This document shows, in pieces, positions 36,740 to 46,921 of a stretch of 64,000 nt of DNA. Position 1 is the stretch's first letter. Each line of letters opens with the position of its first letter. A program made the position numbers and the translations under genes. A model generated the notes under the pieces. The model was not told the origin of the DNA, made no database searches, and worked only from the letters and a program-made list of their open reading frames with translations. Where the stretch lies: contig JAVDOI010000010.1 of the NCBI GenBank assembly GCA_032191485.1, positions 6,317,318-6,381,317 of the forward strand, written 5' to 3'. This stretch comes from Leptoclinus maculatus (lineage: Eukaryota > Chordata > Actinopteri > Perciformes > Stichaeidae).

Positions 36740-39320
36740 TGAAAGACTCACGTTTCATTGTGCACAAGTCCCTCACAGTCACCGCACGCTTACTGAATGA
36801 CCAGTGTGTATATATCTCAAGTCCTACCACTGAGCTGTGTGTAGCACTGACAAAGGGCATGTCATCCTTTTCTTTTTTTGATGTCTTACTTTTGGGTGGA
36901 AAGAGATGGGAATGTTTTGATTTCAAACATGGATTTTGGGATTTTCTTGTATGGAAGCATATTGCATTCTTGCTGGAAAAAAGCATCATGTTTTGTCATA
37001 ATAATAATAATACATTTTTGGATTATGTGAATGCAGCAAATAAATACTTTTTAAGGTAAAGAGTGCTACTTAAAGCACTATTATGAAAATAAAAAAGATA
37101 TTGTTATAACAAAAGAACAAAATCCAGATAAAACATGATAAACACTGTCATCATTTATTTATTTTTTTTCAAAATGAGCGTAGTATGCTTCTGCAATTTT
37201 GCATGTTTTGGTTGGTATTGCATTGACAAAAAACAGGAATGCTTTGTGTATATATACATATATATTTCTATATACGGTATATGTATGCATAGAGATATGT
37301 AAAGTACATATATTTACGATGCATGCCAGCAGTCCTTTCTTGTAAATGTCTTCAGTGAGAGAGCCCACCTGATGAAACATGTGTTGTTCCTCCTTCTCCT
37401 CCTTTCTTCCCTATTGGCCTTTTCTGTCCCTTCAACACCCCCCCAAACGACCTATCTCTCTCTATGCCCCACTCCTGCAAACATCTCTTCTATTCCCATA
37501 TTCCCTCTGCCACTCTTCTTTTCCTTTGTCCACCTCTTCCTTCTCTCCTCTTCCTGCTCCCAACTCCCTGGGCCTCCACTAGGCTGCGCAGTGTCAAGAT
37601 GGAGCAGAGGAAACTCAATGATCAGGCCAACACCTTGGTGGACCTGGCGAAGGTAAGTCTCCCATCTGATGTGACTTTAAAGTGGCTAGAATCAATACAT
37701 AAGTGATCACGTGACTGCTTGTTTGTGAAAAAAGGCTTTGATTAACCAACTGCCTAACAGCCAACGGCACACAATGTCTTACTGTTCAATGTAGATCAAC
37801 GGTCTCATTTTTCGAGCCTTTATGGGCTCTGAAATCACTGGAGACAGCAATGGAAACCAGCAGCTATCCCTGAGTTCTGCTGTATACTTTCACTGTTTGT
37901 CAAATAACTCAAATCAAATCAAACTCAAGACATTCCTGTTCCCGCTAACATCTTTCGGCAATGAAAATAGTTTGAGTGACCTGAGCCTGAACGCACGGCG
38001 TAAACTGTAAGAAGGTGAATGCAGTCATGCCTCGGTAGCTTCTGTCCTGCTGTATAGACGTCAGCTGGCCCACCAGAGCAGAGGAGAGAGGGGGTTCAAA
38101 GGGAGGTGCATGACTGCAGCCTCATTTGATGTGGATGGCATTTGCACTCCAGTGTGTATTTTAAAAGGTTCTGAGGCCAACTCCTTTAATGTGTGTTTAC
38201 TTGCCCTTACCCTGCTCGATGGTCAGGTCCATGTGTGTGTACACCCTACAGTAGTTCAATGGCTCAATGGCTCTTTGTTAAGCCCTATGGTGAAGTAACC
38301 CTTTGATTTCTGGCTTTTACCTCAGAATCATTTGATTTATGAGGAGTACTAATGTCTGAAAAAGGCCTTGAAAGGATGAAATAGTTTGTGAGCTCTACTG
38401 GTGACCATTAAATTGTATGTCACTTGGCATTACATTTGTCATAGTAAAAAAATAGAATATATACTGTAGATTGTATTATATATTGTATAACCTATAAAAT
38501 TGCCATAGTTTGAATAGAATAATTACATGCTGATACCACATGCATCAACACTGGCCCTATTGCATCCATTGTGGAACAATAAGTGCCTGAATTATGGAGA
38601 CGCTTTTCATTATATGAATGAGTTGTGTAAAGCATATACATAATGCATTGAAGACCTTCTCGGGCTATAAATGGATTGGAGGAGCTGGTTGTGAAACGGT
38701 GGGAAGATAAAAATCAATGCTGACTTGCTGGAACTATACAGCTCCCTTTCACACTGCTTCCTGTCATTGTGTCCTTCTCTTCAGACTGAGCAAGTAGGAT
38801 TTAGACTATAATTTAATCTATATACGTTTTTTTCTCTGGCAATGTATACATACTGCACCTCGTATACATTTAATGTGTTGCATCTCTCCTTGTGGATATT
38901 AAGTTGTAAAACAGATTTTTATCTTGTCTCTCACTCCTTTGTCTGGCCCTCCTCCTCTTCCTTCTTTGTCTTCTTGCACCTCCCCAAACACATTTACTTT
39001 CTCTCCTTCATTAGACCCAGAATGTGATGTATGACCTGGTGTCAGAGCTGCAGGAGCGCAGTGAGGAGCTGGACAAGCGCATCGGCACATTGGAGGACAA
39101 GCTGGACTCGGTGACGGGCAGCCTGCAGGCACTGCCCTGCCTCATCTCCCAAGCCATAACCCAGCAGCAGCAGGAATTCCTGGATGGCTTTGTTCACCGC
39201 TTTCGGCCCGCCTCACTAGCCTCGGAGCGCTCTGAACGCTCTGAGCGATCCTGGACTTCCACCGCCCGTAGGCGGCGCTCTCCCTCCACAGCACCACACA
39301 CCTCCTCTGATAGCGGATAA
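15986..39320 (+). CDS. kcnn1: SK-type Ca2+-activated K+ channel, SK1-like (whole gene, 9 coding exons)
   Basis: Join 15986-16375, 20280-20375, 21106-21524, 32772-32913, 33227-33337, 34833-34960, 35442-35450, 37583-37652 and 39015-39320. Phases agree throughout and give 556 codons (human SK1 is 543). The product is a voltage-independent K+ channel of the plasma membrane, gated by constitutively bound calmodulin, that drives after-hyperpolarisation. S1 lies near residues 103-124, S2 near 133-154, S3 near 180-195, S4 near 221-240, S5 near 275-297, the pore with GYG at 328-330, and S6 near 341-362. The calmodulin-binding domain is about 387-455 and is followed by a coiled coil. SK1 rather than SK2/SK3 is supported by SWGVYTK, SSWIIAAWTVRVCERYHDKQ, VPHTYC and the AQK insert. 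The N-terminus (KYNGGV, SSRRNL) and C-terminus (RRRRSPSTAP) look more like SK2. The fish a/b paralogue was not determined. Confidence 0.93.
16382..16405. repeat. (TG)12 abutting the SK exon 1 donor site
   Basis: Twelve TG units begin six bases into the intron, immediately after GTAGGT. In the transcript this is a UG-repeat of the kind bound by TDP-43 and CELF proteins. Confidence 0.95.
18426..18458. repeat. (GT)n microsatellite
   Basis: About 16 GT units in the first intron of the SK channel. Confidence 0.93.
19730..20105 (-). mobile_element. decayed LINE fragment (Rex1/CR1-type RT C-terminus)
   Basis: On the minus strand this stretch reads as a broken reverse-transcriptase C-terminal region. 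Recognisable pieces include KRAQKQLYFLRKL, LVNF, CTAQDRRALHCVIKTAQNII and GTHLP, which match the end of the RT domain of Rex1/CR1-like LINEs common in fish. It is interrupted by a stop after LVNF and by a frame change near the left part, so it is a dead fragment. It sits inside SK channel intron 1. Confidence 0.75.
20280..20375 (+). CDS. kcnn1: SK channel coding exon 2 (S2)
   Basis: 96 nt, 32 codons (residues 131-162), phase 0 on both sides. It reads ESSYSFALKCLISLSTVILL, then the end of S2 and YHAREIQ, a near match to the S2 exon of SK1. The acceptor is ACCGTAG and the donor GTGAGT. No other exon in the intron could supply this segment. Confidence 0.95.
20376..21105 (+). other. SK channel intron 2
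   Basis: A 730-bp AT-rich intron with no recognised element. It ends in a TCTGTTTCTCTGCAG acceptor. Confidence 0.85.
21106..21524 (+). CDS. kcnn1: SK channel coding exon 3 (S3-S5)
   Basis: 419 nt, starting in phase 0 and ending two bases into the Arg codon of CERY. It covers residues 163-302. It begins [20 protein letters not shown] and carries S3, the S3-S4 loop (FTYTPSVADADVD), S4, the S4-S5 linker ([20 protein letters not shown]) and S5. The loop has TYT where SK2 has SYA. In the family this position influences apamin sensitivity, and Thr is the SK1-type residue. The donor is GTAAAC. Confidence 0.96.
22602..23039. mobile_element. fish TIR repeat (TTTTGGG...CCCAAAA), copy A
   Basis: The left end reads AGTTTGATATTTTGGGGGAG and the right end TTTCCCAAAATGTTGAACTA, inverse to each other. 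In between lie the hallmarks of a very common percomorph repeat: 'cagccaggctagc' near 22888, 'atgctaagctaagg' near 22913, and the 'gagagtggtattgatctactcatc' block. Related copies lie at 41036-41557 and 45493-45660. It carries no coding capacity, so it is probably a non-autonomous DNA transposon. Confidence 0.75.
23859..23885. repeat. (GGA)n trinucleotide repeat
   Basis: About nine GGA units in an intron. Confidence 0.92.
24333..24358. repeat. (TA)n microsatellite
   Basis: About 13 alternating TA units. Confidence 0.92.
28335..28530. mobile_element. dispersed fish repeat ('gctaacat...cacaaagtacagctgagg' family), copy A
   Basis: Carries the recognisable strings 'gcatgctaacattgatgtta', 'ccaacttagtttagcgt' and 'acacaaagtacagctgagg', then 'cataaaccaaagt', which I know as a widespread teleost interspersed repeat. 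A second, shorter relative is at about 50490-50700. Confidence 0.6.
29913..29941. repeat. (GT)n microsatellite
   Basis: About 14 GT units in SK channel intron 3. Confidence 0.93.
32772..32913 (+). CDS. kcnn1: SK channel coding exon 4 (pore)
   Basis: 142 nt, residues 302 (third codon base) to 349. It encodes YHDKQEVTSNFLGAMWLISI, then the selectivity filter SIGYGDMVP and VPHTYCGKGVC into S6. The histidine after VP is the SK1-type residue; SK2 has Asn. Exon size and phase fit the conserved SK pore exon. The acceptor is CTTCAG and the donor ATG|GTGGGT. A longer open frame upstream of the acceptor is only pyrimidine tract. Confidence 0.96.
32914..33226 (+). other. SK channel intron 4
   Basis: A 313-bp AT-rich intron with a short (TA)n near 33130. 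Nothing else is seen. Confidence 0.85.
33227..33337 (+). CDS. kcnn1: SK channel coding exon 5 (S6 end to CaM-binding domain start)
   Basis: 111 nt, 37 codons, residues 350-386. It reads [20 protein letters not shown], then AEKHVHNFMMDTQLCKR. It differs from all human SK paralogues I remember by having LCKR where they have LTKR. The donor CGA|GTGAGT is strong. Confidence 0.96.
33338..34832 (+). other. SK channel intron 5
   Basis: A 1.5-kb intron. About 33470-33850 carries a dispersed fish repeat (listed). The rest is unremarkable, ending in CTTGCTTCACAG. Confidence 0.8.
33470..33850. mobile_element. dispersed fish repeat ('acatggttggtaccaatgg' family)
   Basis: Contains 'ctacatggttggtaccaatg', 'tcttcactctagctt' and 'gcagcctccgaaa', the signature strings of an interspersed repeat I recall from many percomorph genomes. 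Its boundaries and class are not resolvable by eye. Confidence 0.5.
34833..34960 (+). CDS. kcnn1: SK channel coding exon 6 (calmodulin-binding domain)
   Basis: 128 nt, residues 387-428 plus two bases of Gln429. It encodes VKNTAANVLRETWLIYKHTK, then [20 protein letters not shown] and IH. This helical segment binds the calmodulin C-lobe without Ca2+ and makes the channel a permanent calmodulin complex in the SK family. It is nearly identical to SK1. The donor is CA|GTAAGT. Confidence 0.96.
34961..35441 (+). other. SK channel intron 6
   Basis: 481 bp. It is pyrimidine-rich at 35295-35345 and ends in TATCACTGCAG before the microexon. No other feature is seen. Confidence 0.8.
35442..35450 (+). 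CDS. kcnn1: SK channel 9-nt microexon 7 (A-Q-K insert)
   Basis: AGCTCAGAA sits between a CACTGCAG acceptor and a perfect GTAAGT donor. Spliced in, it converts HQ-LRSVK to HQ-AQK-LRSVK; spliced out, the frame is kept and Gln is still formed (CA+G). Mammalian SK1 has the same AQK tripeptide encoded by a 9-nt alternatively spliced exon, and SK2 has an equivalent ARK variant. The insert lies in the linker of the calmodulin-binding domain that contacts the Ca2+-loaded N-lobe, so it can tune Ca2+ gating. Confidence 0.92.
35936..36016. repeat. (CA)n microsatellite, about 40 units
   Basis: An uninterrupted CA run about 490 bp downstream of the microexon. Confidence 0.96.
36667..36738. repeat. (CA)n microsatellite, about 36 units
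   Basis: A second uninterrupted CA run in the same intron and orientation. Confidence 0.96.
37583..37652 (+). CDS. kcnn1: SK channel coding exon 8
   Basis: 70 nt. The first G completes Lys432 (with the microexon) or Gln429 (without it). It then reads LRSVKMEQRKLNDQANTLVD and LAK (433-455), the second helix of the calmodulin-binding domain. The acceptor is CCACTAG and the donor AAG|GTAAGT. Confidence 0.96.
37653..39014 (+). other. SK channel intron 8
   Basis: A 1.36-kb intron with no recognised repeat or exon. It is pyrimidine-rich from 38930 to the CTTCATTAG acceptor. Confidence 0.8.
39015..39320 (+). CDS. kcnn1: SK channel coding exon 9 (coiled coil, C-terminus)
   Basis: 306 nt, residues 456-556 and a TAA stop at 39318. 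TQNVMYDLVSELQERSEELD starts a heptad-rich coiled coil that aids tetramer assembly. VMYDLVSEL is SK1-like. The tail has three SER units (SERSERSERS) and ends RRRRSPSTAPHTSSDSG, close to the SK2 tail RRRRSSSTAPPTSSESS and unlike the proline-rich human SK1 tail. Confidence 0.96.
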   Translation, partial: TQNVMYDLVSELQERSEELDKRIGTLEDKLDSVTGSLQALPCLISQAITQQQQEFLDGFVHRFRPASLASERSERSERSWTSTARRRRSPSTAPHTSSDSG

Positions 39321-41035
39321 CCTTGACAAACCCACTGCAATCACCTTCGAGCCCCACCTTTCCCAAACCAACTCGTCACCTTATTCTGTCCCATTCAAAA
39401 GCCGTCCCTGTAACCACTGGCGAGTCCATGTCTGGACTGATAATGAATCCATATCTTGACCCCAGATCTGATCCTTGCCCCTATTCTCTCCCCTGTCATC
39501 AAATCCAAAAACCAATTCCTCTGTGACTGAGCCTCTCAGCACAGCACAGGACTGGATCAGAGCTACTCTAAAAGAACAAAGAAAAGCAGACAAAGACTTA
39601 AATCAAGAAAACACAAATGCATCCAAAAAAAGAAAAAGAAAAAAATGTAAATGACTGAAAAACAGGGATAAAGTAGAGATATGGTTTATGTTTTAGCCAT
39701 TGTATGGCTGTTCAAGTTAGCTTTTTTGTAAAAGCCCTTGTATAGTTAAAAAAAAAATGACTGAGTTCAGGGTCGCTGGGGTGAGAGCTGGCTATCACAC
39801 CGGAGAGTCCTTAACCACGAGGGGGGAAGTTGGTCTGTGGAGCCTCGGCTCACCTGCTGGTCCTCTGAGGCCACGGAGGACATCCTTCCACCCATCTGTC
39901 TGTCTGGTGAGGGGAGAGCGAGACAAACCATTGGATTTCCCTACCAAAAGACTAGTGTCATGGATTCTTTCCCATAGGTTAGGGTGAAAGCTTTAGACGA
40001 GGCTATAAAAGCTGACTTGAGGTCAGTGTTTGAAAATGCACTTAAGGGGGAAGGAGAAACTGTCACACAAAAAGAAGAGCAAAGGGGATGCATATGGCAT
40101 TACTACTGGGTAGGAAAAATGTACACAGTTGCCAACTTCAAGGTTTCAGCTTCCTCGTTCTTACCAAGGGAAGATGAGAGGGACTATCTTTTTTAGTTAC
40201 ATATTGACATGTGATTTTTCAGTGCCTGAATGTATAAATAGTAGAGGGTTATTTAATTACTAATTTCAGAGCTTTTTTACGATGTTAACAGTCTGAATAC
40301 AGCATTGCATTCCTTTTTCAGATACATTCCTCTCCAAAAATTTAAAGAAAATGTCTTAATGTAATGCATAACATTGCCTCCATTACACAGCAAATCTAAA
40401 TGTTTTGAAAATCTTTTTTTTTCTTCTATTTCTACTAACACCGTGAGAAATTAAAAAGTTCAGAGAATAAGCAAAAAGGGAGACAGACTTGAGAGAATAT
40501 TTGTGAGTGTGTTTGTCAGAGAACGAGTTCACTTTTAGCTCAATGCTGCACACTCATACACACAACTATGAAATATGTAGTCTACCTTTCTCACCACCAC
40601 TAATTAGAGCTTCCTGTGGTCTTCAGATAATGGCATGGCTTGAGGTCTGCTGGTATATACGGCCACACAGGCACACATCACTGGTCGAACTGAGAAGCCA
40701 ACCCTGCCCTTTGCATGGTTCTGTGCAAAAATGACAATGGAACACAATCTTCCTCAGATGGCTTGATGATTTTACATGGTTTACATGATTTTGATTTTAT
40801 TACATTTATTTTTGTTTGATTGTTGCCTTTTTTTTCTTTCAAAATTTTATTAGGATACCTAGGGTTTTTATAGTTGCACAACCTAGAGAGTTGCAGTAAT
40901 GTGATTCTGTAATGCATTCCCTGTTTAAAATATGAGGTGAAGAAAAATCTACAACTACAAAAGAATCCTGAAAGGATACAAATAAAAGTGCTGAAGGAAC
41001 TTTGATGAATGGGTTCCTGTGCAAATTTAAAAGGA
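39321..41035 (+). other. likely SK channel 3' UTR and beyond
   Basis: No open gene follows the stop. The sequence becomes AT-rich. An ATTAAA occurs at 40450-40455 and the first clear AATAAA at 40981-40986, just before a transposon-like repeat, so a 3' UTR of about 1.1-1.7 kb is plausible. This is inference without transcript evidence. Confidence 0.5.
40981..40986 (+). terminator. candidate AATAAA polyadenylation signal (SK channel)
   Basis: The first canonical AATAAA I can find downstream of the channel stop codon (about 1.66 kb). It is followed by moderately GT-rich sequence. An ATTAAA variant at 40450 is the alternative. Confidence 0.35.
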
Positions 41036-41557
41036 ATAGTTTTGGGCAATACAATTATTAATTTGAGTCGAGTGTTAGATGAGAAGATTGATACCACTTT
41101 CGTTTTTGTATGGTAAATATGAAGCTACTTCTAGCAGCCTGTTAGCTTAGCTTAACATAAAGACTGGAAACATGGGGAACAGTTTGCTTAGCTCCTTCTA
41201 AAACACACTATACCTTGTTTATTTACTCCGTAACAAACCTGAAATATAAATAGTGCAGTCACTTCCTGCAGTCTCCTCTGTTTGCCTGGCAACACAACTC
41301 CAGGAAATAGGCCTTTCATAAAAACACATGTCGTTCATAATTTTTTGTACGGACTTAATTTGATGGCTTTGGTGCTTGTAAGTGGATTTTGTTACCTTTG
41401 TACAGAGCCAGGCTAGCTGTTTTCATACTTTTTGCCTTTATGCTAAGCTAAGCTAACCAGCTGCTCGCGGTAGTTTCATATATTTACGGAGAGTGGTATC
41501 AATGGTCTCCTCTAATTCTGAACAAGAAAATTAATAAGCATATTTCCCAAAATGTCA
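41036..41557. mobile_element. fish TIR repeat (TTTTGGG...CCCAAAA), copy B
   Basis: The fullest copy. The left end is ATAGTTTTGGGCAA and the right end ATTTCCCAAAATGTC. Internal landmarks in order are 'ttagcttagcttaacataaa', 'gactggaaacatgggg', 'cagagccaggctagctg' and 'atgctaagctaagctaacc'. It is the same family as 22602-23039. It has no open frame and is probably a MITE-like DNA transposon relic. Confidence 0.78.
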
Positions 41558-44500
41558 GGCCTCTGTTTTGTCTCTCCAAAAGACATTGAAGCACATTCAC
41601 TATGATAGAGGAGACATTGGACCATTTTAAATCTCAAAAGCATGGTGTTTGAAGCATCCTTGAGTAGTGATGTCTGAAATATTTAGGATCTTTAAAGTGA
41701 TTTCTTTCCAAAGTACATAAAAAAAAAGCAGATCAGGAAGTCAGCAGGTTAGCGGGCTAGCATGCTGTCCAAAAGTAGTTTGAATGGTAGGTAATCTGAG
41801 TCCCAAAAGGATGTTAGTGCTAAAAGTCATTTGTATGGCCCCTTAAGCTAACAGACAAATAGGATCCTTTTTATTTGATGCATCTTAATTATTTCCAAGC
41901 TGCTTTGAGTTGAATCAGAGCAAAGTCTAAACCCTGTGAGACAGTGAGCGAGACCACTCTCCCACAGGCTCTGGACTGACCAGAGAGCACTTCATTTAAG
42001 AACATGTTCAGTTTGCTACGAGAGGAACTTAATCAAGCATGAGTATTAGCTTTTTTCCTTTCAACTTGAGTTGATGAAGCATGACTCTTTACTGCCCCCA
42101 CCTCTAGCCACTTCTCGTACAGTGCTACGCTACACCCTTCCAGTAGGAAGGGATCTATCATGCCATTACAGTCTCCGTTTCAATCAGTGTCATCCAACTA
42201 GTCAGGACTGCTAACGGAAGATTATCTGCTTGATTACGGCCTTACCTGCCTTTTCGGATCCAAGGTTTGCATCTCTTCATTACATGGCAGGTTTAGCCTC
42301 GCATTTGTCGTCTGTCATTAAGAACATCAGTCCCCCCCCCCCCCCCCCCCCCCCCCCCACACACGCAAAGAGGCTTCCCAAATGGCCTGCAGCAAAGACC
42401 ATTGAGTGGTTTGAATGAAAAAACAAACAGAAGACAGGAAGAAGCAAGGGAACCGCCAGGTCATGTTCCATGTTGCACTCAGTGTGTAATATTCAGTTAC
42501 ACAAGGAAGGATCACAGATTCTGAAGTGTCCTCCCCAGAGAGATGGGAAGGTGCTGGTGTTAAGCACTTCATCCTTCATCAGGCAACAGGAGGAAGGCGA
42601 GATGAGATTGAAAAAAAAAGAGAGCGAGGTGAGAGCAATAGCTAATTTACTGACACGTTGGTTTTGGCCCAGGGGCGGGGGGGTTGTGAACAGCAAGAGT
42701 GGGTGTCCTGTAAATATGACCTCATTGTAGATGTCGCCAAGTAAACGGGACAAATGGTGAACCGCGGGGGTTAAAGTAGCTGGGTGCAATGCACAGCATG
42801 TTGCAAGTGCAGTAGAAAAACAACAGTCGAGAAAGGATACAAAGGATTTTAAATTCTGTCAAATTAAAGATCATATTTGATTAATTTCACACTTTTTTTC
42901 TGCTGATGGAGGTATAATCAGGTTCTGTTTTTTTATCCTGTTGTAAAGGTTTGTTTTCTTCTTCACTCCTTATCCTGTCACCAACAAAGTCCTGCCAAAA
43001 CACCATTCCAATATTTAATAGAGACCCGATTTTCTCCACCAGAAAATAAAAAATGCACAGTATTTTGTAGTGAAGTGAGGGACATTCATGATGTTATTCT
43101 GATGGTAGATGAGTCAAAGTGATAAACGCATCCCAGAGTCTTTTATTATCCTGAAAAGTAGGCTTTCCTCATAGAGCAGGAATCAGAACACACTTCTACT
43201 GAACAATAACAGAGTGAAAAAACCCCAACAAGTGAAGAAATGTAACCCAATCATTGTTCTGTGTACACTGCCACATGATGCATAATGTACGTAGTAGCAC
43301 TGGAATAAATCAACTTTTAATGGATGGCAAATGGGTTCAACATGTTCTCTGTAAACTGTTTGCTGTTCCTTCATTTTGCCGGTGAACTTTTGTCCTAGCA
43401 AGGAGAGACACCAAGGTCAAATCATTAAAGACTATCTTCAGCTATGACCATAACTCTCTTCTTCTTCTTCTTCTTGGCAGCTAATAGACAGACCTTTAAT
43501 CTGAAATCACTTCTTTTGCTTTATTTTTTCATTAAATCAACAAAATAACAATCTGAAACTTCCCCAAGGAGAAGGGAAATGACAGCAGCTTAAAGCCAAT
43601 TGTGACAGTGGAAGGTGAGCTGGCGCATGTGTTGACAGATACAGACATCACACGTCTCTTCCTGGAAGACTGTGAGGCAGCGACATCCTAAAACATGATT
43701 ACAGGAAGATGTATTGACATAAACATAAACATGGCTCCAGAGGACGCACAGCTGCTGAGGCGCTGTTCCAAGGTGAACTATGGGCTGTAGGCAACACGCA
43801 CGCACAAACACACTGAGCCATTAGTGTTCAAATAACAAGCTACTATTCATGTCCACATGCACAAACAAGGCTCAGCCTGGTTAATTACAGCCAAATCAGG
43901 AGGGACTTGGCAGCAGACTGATATCCCACAAGAGTGGCAGAGTCAGTCACCCTGTAGTTGTTGCTATACAACCCCAAAGACATGCTCCTCTGCTCATCGT
44001 CCCTCCCAATAGTACTGCATCATTAAATGAAATATGGTTTATCATTTAACATATGATAAGGGTAATGTGTGGTTTCAAACGTGCACTAATCAATGTTTCA
44101 TAGTAAAAGACTAAATGGAAAATTACGACCAATTTATCCACAGATACTCCGCTTACTTAATGTCGTGAGCAGATAAGCATCCCAGTATTTCCTGCTGTAA
44201 TAATGTCCGTCTCCTAATGAGCACAGTTAATTCATCCAGCTATTACTTATTCTTGTGTTGGAAGTGTGAAGGGCAAGAAAAAAGGAATTAAATTACCAGA
44301 GATCTCCCCTAGAGGGTACTGAAGATGAATACACAGCGAGAAAAGACAAGAGGGGCAGGTTTCAGAGGACTGAGGATGACCCTCCGGACTGGGGAAGGAC
44401 AGGGGGGGGGGTGTTGAGGATCATCCGAGAAGGTCCTTCGGGGACTGCTTGTGCCAAGCAGGGGAAATCATTTGAAGTCGTGAATTTATTACAGGCCTCA

Positions 44501-45289
44501 CTTTTCTCCCTGTCTGCCCGGGGAGCTAATAGGAAGCTGCTGCGTTATGCTTAATGCCCTCCCTATCACTTCCAGCTAACGTGGTTTGGCATACACTTGG
44601 GGATATCAGAGCGAATAGGAGTATTGATCTTGGTTTTGGCCTTTTTTTAATGCACAATGCTGTAGTGGTCGAGGGTGTGAAGGGCCTTTTAATTCCAACA
44701 AATGTTTTTTGAGTGTCATTTATACCAGCATTAATCTCTTCCTCTGTTGCTCGTTTCTCTCTCTGAGATCGGAGGCAGAATGAACTGATACAAATGAGGT
44801 TGTCTGTTGGAGGCTGCTGTATAGCTTCCCGGCTTCATTTAGCTCTGACGGATGAAAAGAGCCTTTTTTGAGCCCTCAAGCCATGTTTCAGGACTTCAAG
44901 CATGAAAGTGTGCATCCATGTATCTTCTTTGTGTATGTGCACTGGGATACACACACATAATGTATACATGTAGCTTTCCACCTGTCCTCCACTTGACAGC
45001 ATCATTTCAGCTAGAAACTCAGATCTATGATCACTTCTCACATCATGTACTGTTTTTTTATCCGTTATAAAGATTAACTTTCTCTATTCAGCTAATACTT
45101 AGATTACTCACTACTGCCTCATCTGTTGATACTTGACCACCCACTATTTAATGATGCGCTCAAAGTTTGATTTGATTGATACTTTTGACCCCTTTGAAAG
45201 GAATATAAGGCTATTTATTGCCATAATACAGTGTTAGCAAAAGCAAAACATCGTAAAGCCACTTTAAAATGTCAGATTCTAGTGACAAT
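41558..45289. other. intergenic DNA between SK channel and tricellulin
   Basis: No gene is recognised. It contains a 27-base C homopolymer at 42332-42358 and a TTC run near 43460. The stretches at 43.8-44.6 kb are free of obvious repeats. Small open frames have no family resemblance. Confidence 0.6.
42332..42358. repeat. C27 homopolymer
   Basis: 27 consecutive C residues followed by ACACAC. Length in the real genome is uncertain because such runs are poorly sequenced. Confidence 0.95.
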
Positions 45290-45490
45290 TCTCTCTGACC
45301 AATCAGTGGTCCGCAGTGATTAAACTCCACCTTTTAACGGCTCAGCTCACACTGAACCTTGACCGAGTGATGCAAAGAAAAGTACCAGGTGATATCGACT
45401 TTTGCTGAGGGAAAACCCCCAAAAAAAGAACGGTTCCAAGCGAGTTGAGTGGAGCTGTGGTGTACCATGCAGTGGAAATGTGGCATTACA
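45290..45490. mobile_element. probable dispersed fish repeat
   Basis: 'aacggttccaagcgagttga' followed by 'gtggagctgtggtgtaccat' and 'gcagtggaaatg' matches strings I recall as repeated in fish genomes. Boundaries are uncertain. Confidence 0.4.
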
Positions 45491-45492
45491 CT

Positions 45493-45660
45493 TGTTTTAT
45501 CTTTGAGCAGAGCCGGACTAGCTGTTTCCCCCCTGTTTACAGTCTTTAATGCTAAGCTAAGCTACAGTTTACTAGTTATGGCTTCATATTGACCGTACAG
45601 ATATGAGAGTCTCATCTGACGCTCAGCAAGAAAGCAAATAAGCACATTTCTTTAACATTT
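45493..45660. mobile_element. fish TIR repeat, truncated copy C
   Basis: Only the right half is present: 'gagcagagccggactagctg', 'atgctaagctaagctac', 'gagagtctcatctgacgctc' and 'agcaagaaagcaaataagca', ending near 'catttctttaac'. It is the same family as 22602-23039 and 41036-41557. Confidence 0.65.
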
Positions 45661-46921
45661 GCTTTCGCTCATTTGACATCGATTTAAACTTTTGATTCAT
45701 GACTTATTTCAAATTGTTTTTATTTATGTAACACAAGACAGGGAGACGTGTATGTATGCTCTGTTTTACATGTTAGGCCTTTGCTTACAGTATACACTCC
45801 CGATACACGACTCCCGCATTGTTCTGCATGTCATTTGCAGCTGAGCAGGCACCTGCGCCGGCAGTAGAGGACATGCACAGCAACAACAGATGAGCTAGCC
45901 CCGGGCCAAGGCCACTGGTGGGACTCTGTACTCACTTGAGAGAGTGGGTTGCATTATGTTTTTACTGTACTGTATTGGCTGGGAGTACTGCAGTGTGTGT
46001 GTATGTGTGCGTGTGTGTGTGTGAGGGTGGAGAGCGGGGGTCACTACAGATGTCCTTGCCTTGAGCTTTCTCTATCTGCGCTGCCCTGGAAGAATCGCTG
46101 GCACCGAGTGACGTCACATTATACAGCAGGAGTCAGATACACACATCTTAATGAACAGAACACATGTAGTCATTGATAAAGGGGAGTGTTGCAGTAAGAC
46201 AACAAGAAAAAAAACACCTGCACTTTGCTACATGGAATGATATCACAAAATCAGGGGGAATTATATAAATGTTGCCGCTATTTCATTCTATTCTTCATAT
46301 GTGACAAAATAAACAATGTCAAAAGATGAAAGGGCAACGATGTTCACTGGGTTTGCCAGATTTGGAAACGTTAAATGCAGCAGAGGAAAGGTAAGTGGGA
46401 AAGAGAGACAGTAACTGGGATATAGAGAGAGAGTGCAAACTCAGTGAGGGAGAGAGAGGTGGAGATCAACCGGCTAAGTGAGAAACACAGGATCTTGCTG
46501 CCCTCTAGTGCCAAACACTCCAGTTCCCTCTGTGACAACAACACAATATGACTTGTGAGGAGAATTAATTATTCATAAATGACGGGATGATAAAGCAGTA
46601 TTTTCTACAGATCTTAGATGTAAAATGTAATTGATTACACAGTGCTGATATCAAACCCATGCTTTTCCCTAAAAATATGTGTTATCTTGCGGACAATCCA
46701 CTGTTTCTGATTGTTTTAAGTGATATCCGTAATACAATGCTAGCCTTGTATATGCGCACAGAATAAATATAAATGAGTGAATTGTCCATTTTTTTACCCG
46801 TGACTTATCAATAAAGTGACGACAATATGACCTTAGCAGCAACAATGTCCATCCAGGTCCTTTTAAAGCACATGTTGTGGGTTACATGCGTCATTTTAGG
46901 TTAGCTCACCACCTCCTCTAT

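Larger units (their letters stand above)
35451..37582 (+). other. SK channel intron 7
   Basis: A 2.1-kb intron with two long CA microsatellites (35936-36016 and 36667-36738). A long pyrimidine tract at 37380-37580 leads to the CCACTAG acceptor. That tract creates a false signal-peptide-like frame starting at 37372. Confidence 0.8.

Noticed and set aside
37372..37656. Open frame starting MKHVLFLLLLLSSLLAFSVP, resembling a secreted peptide with a signal sequence
   Set aside because: It is the pyrimidine tract before SK exon 8 read in a hydrophobic frame, and it runs out of frame into the true exon at 37583.
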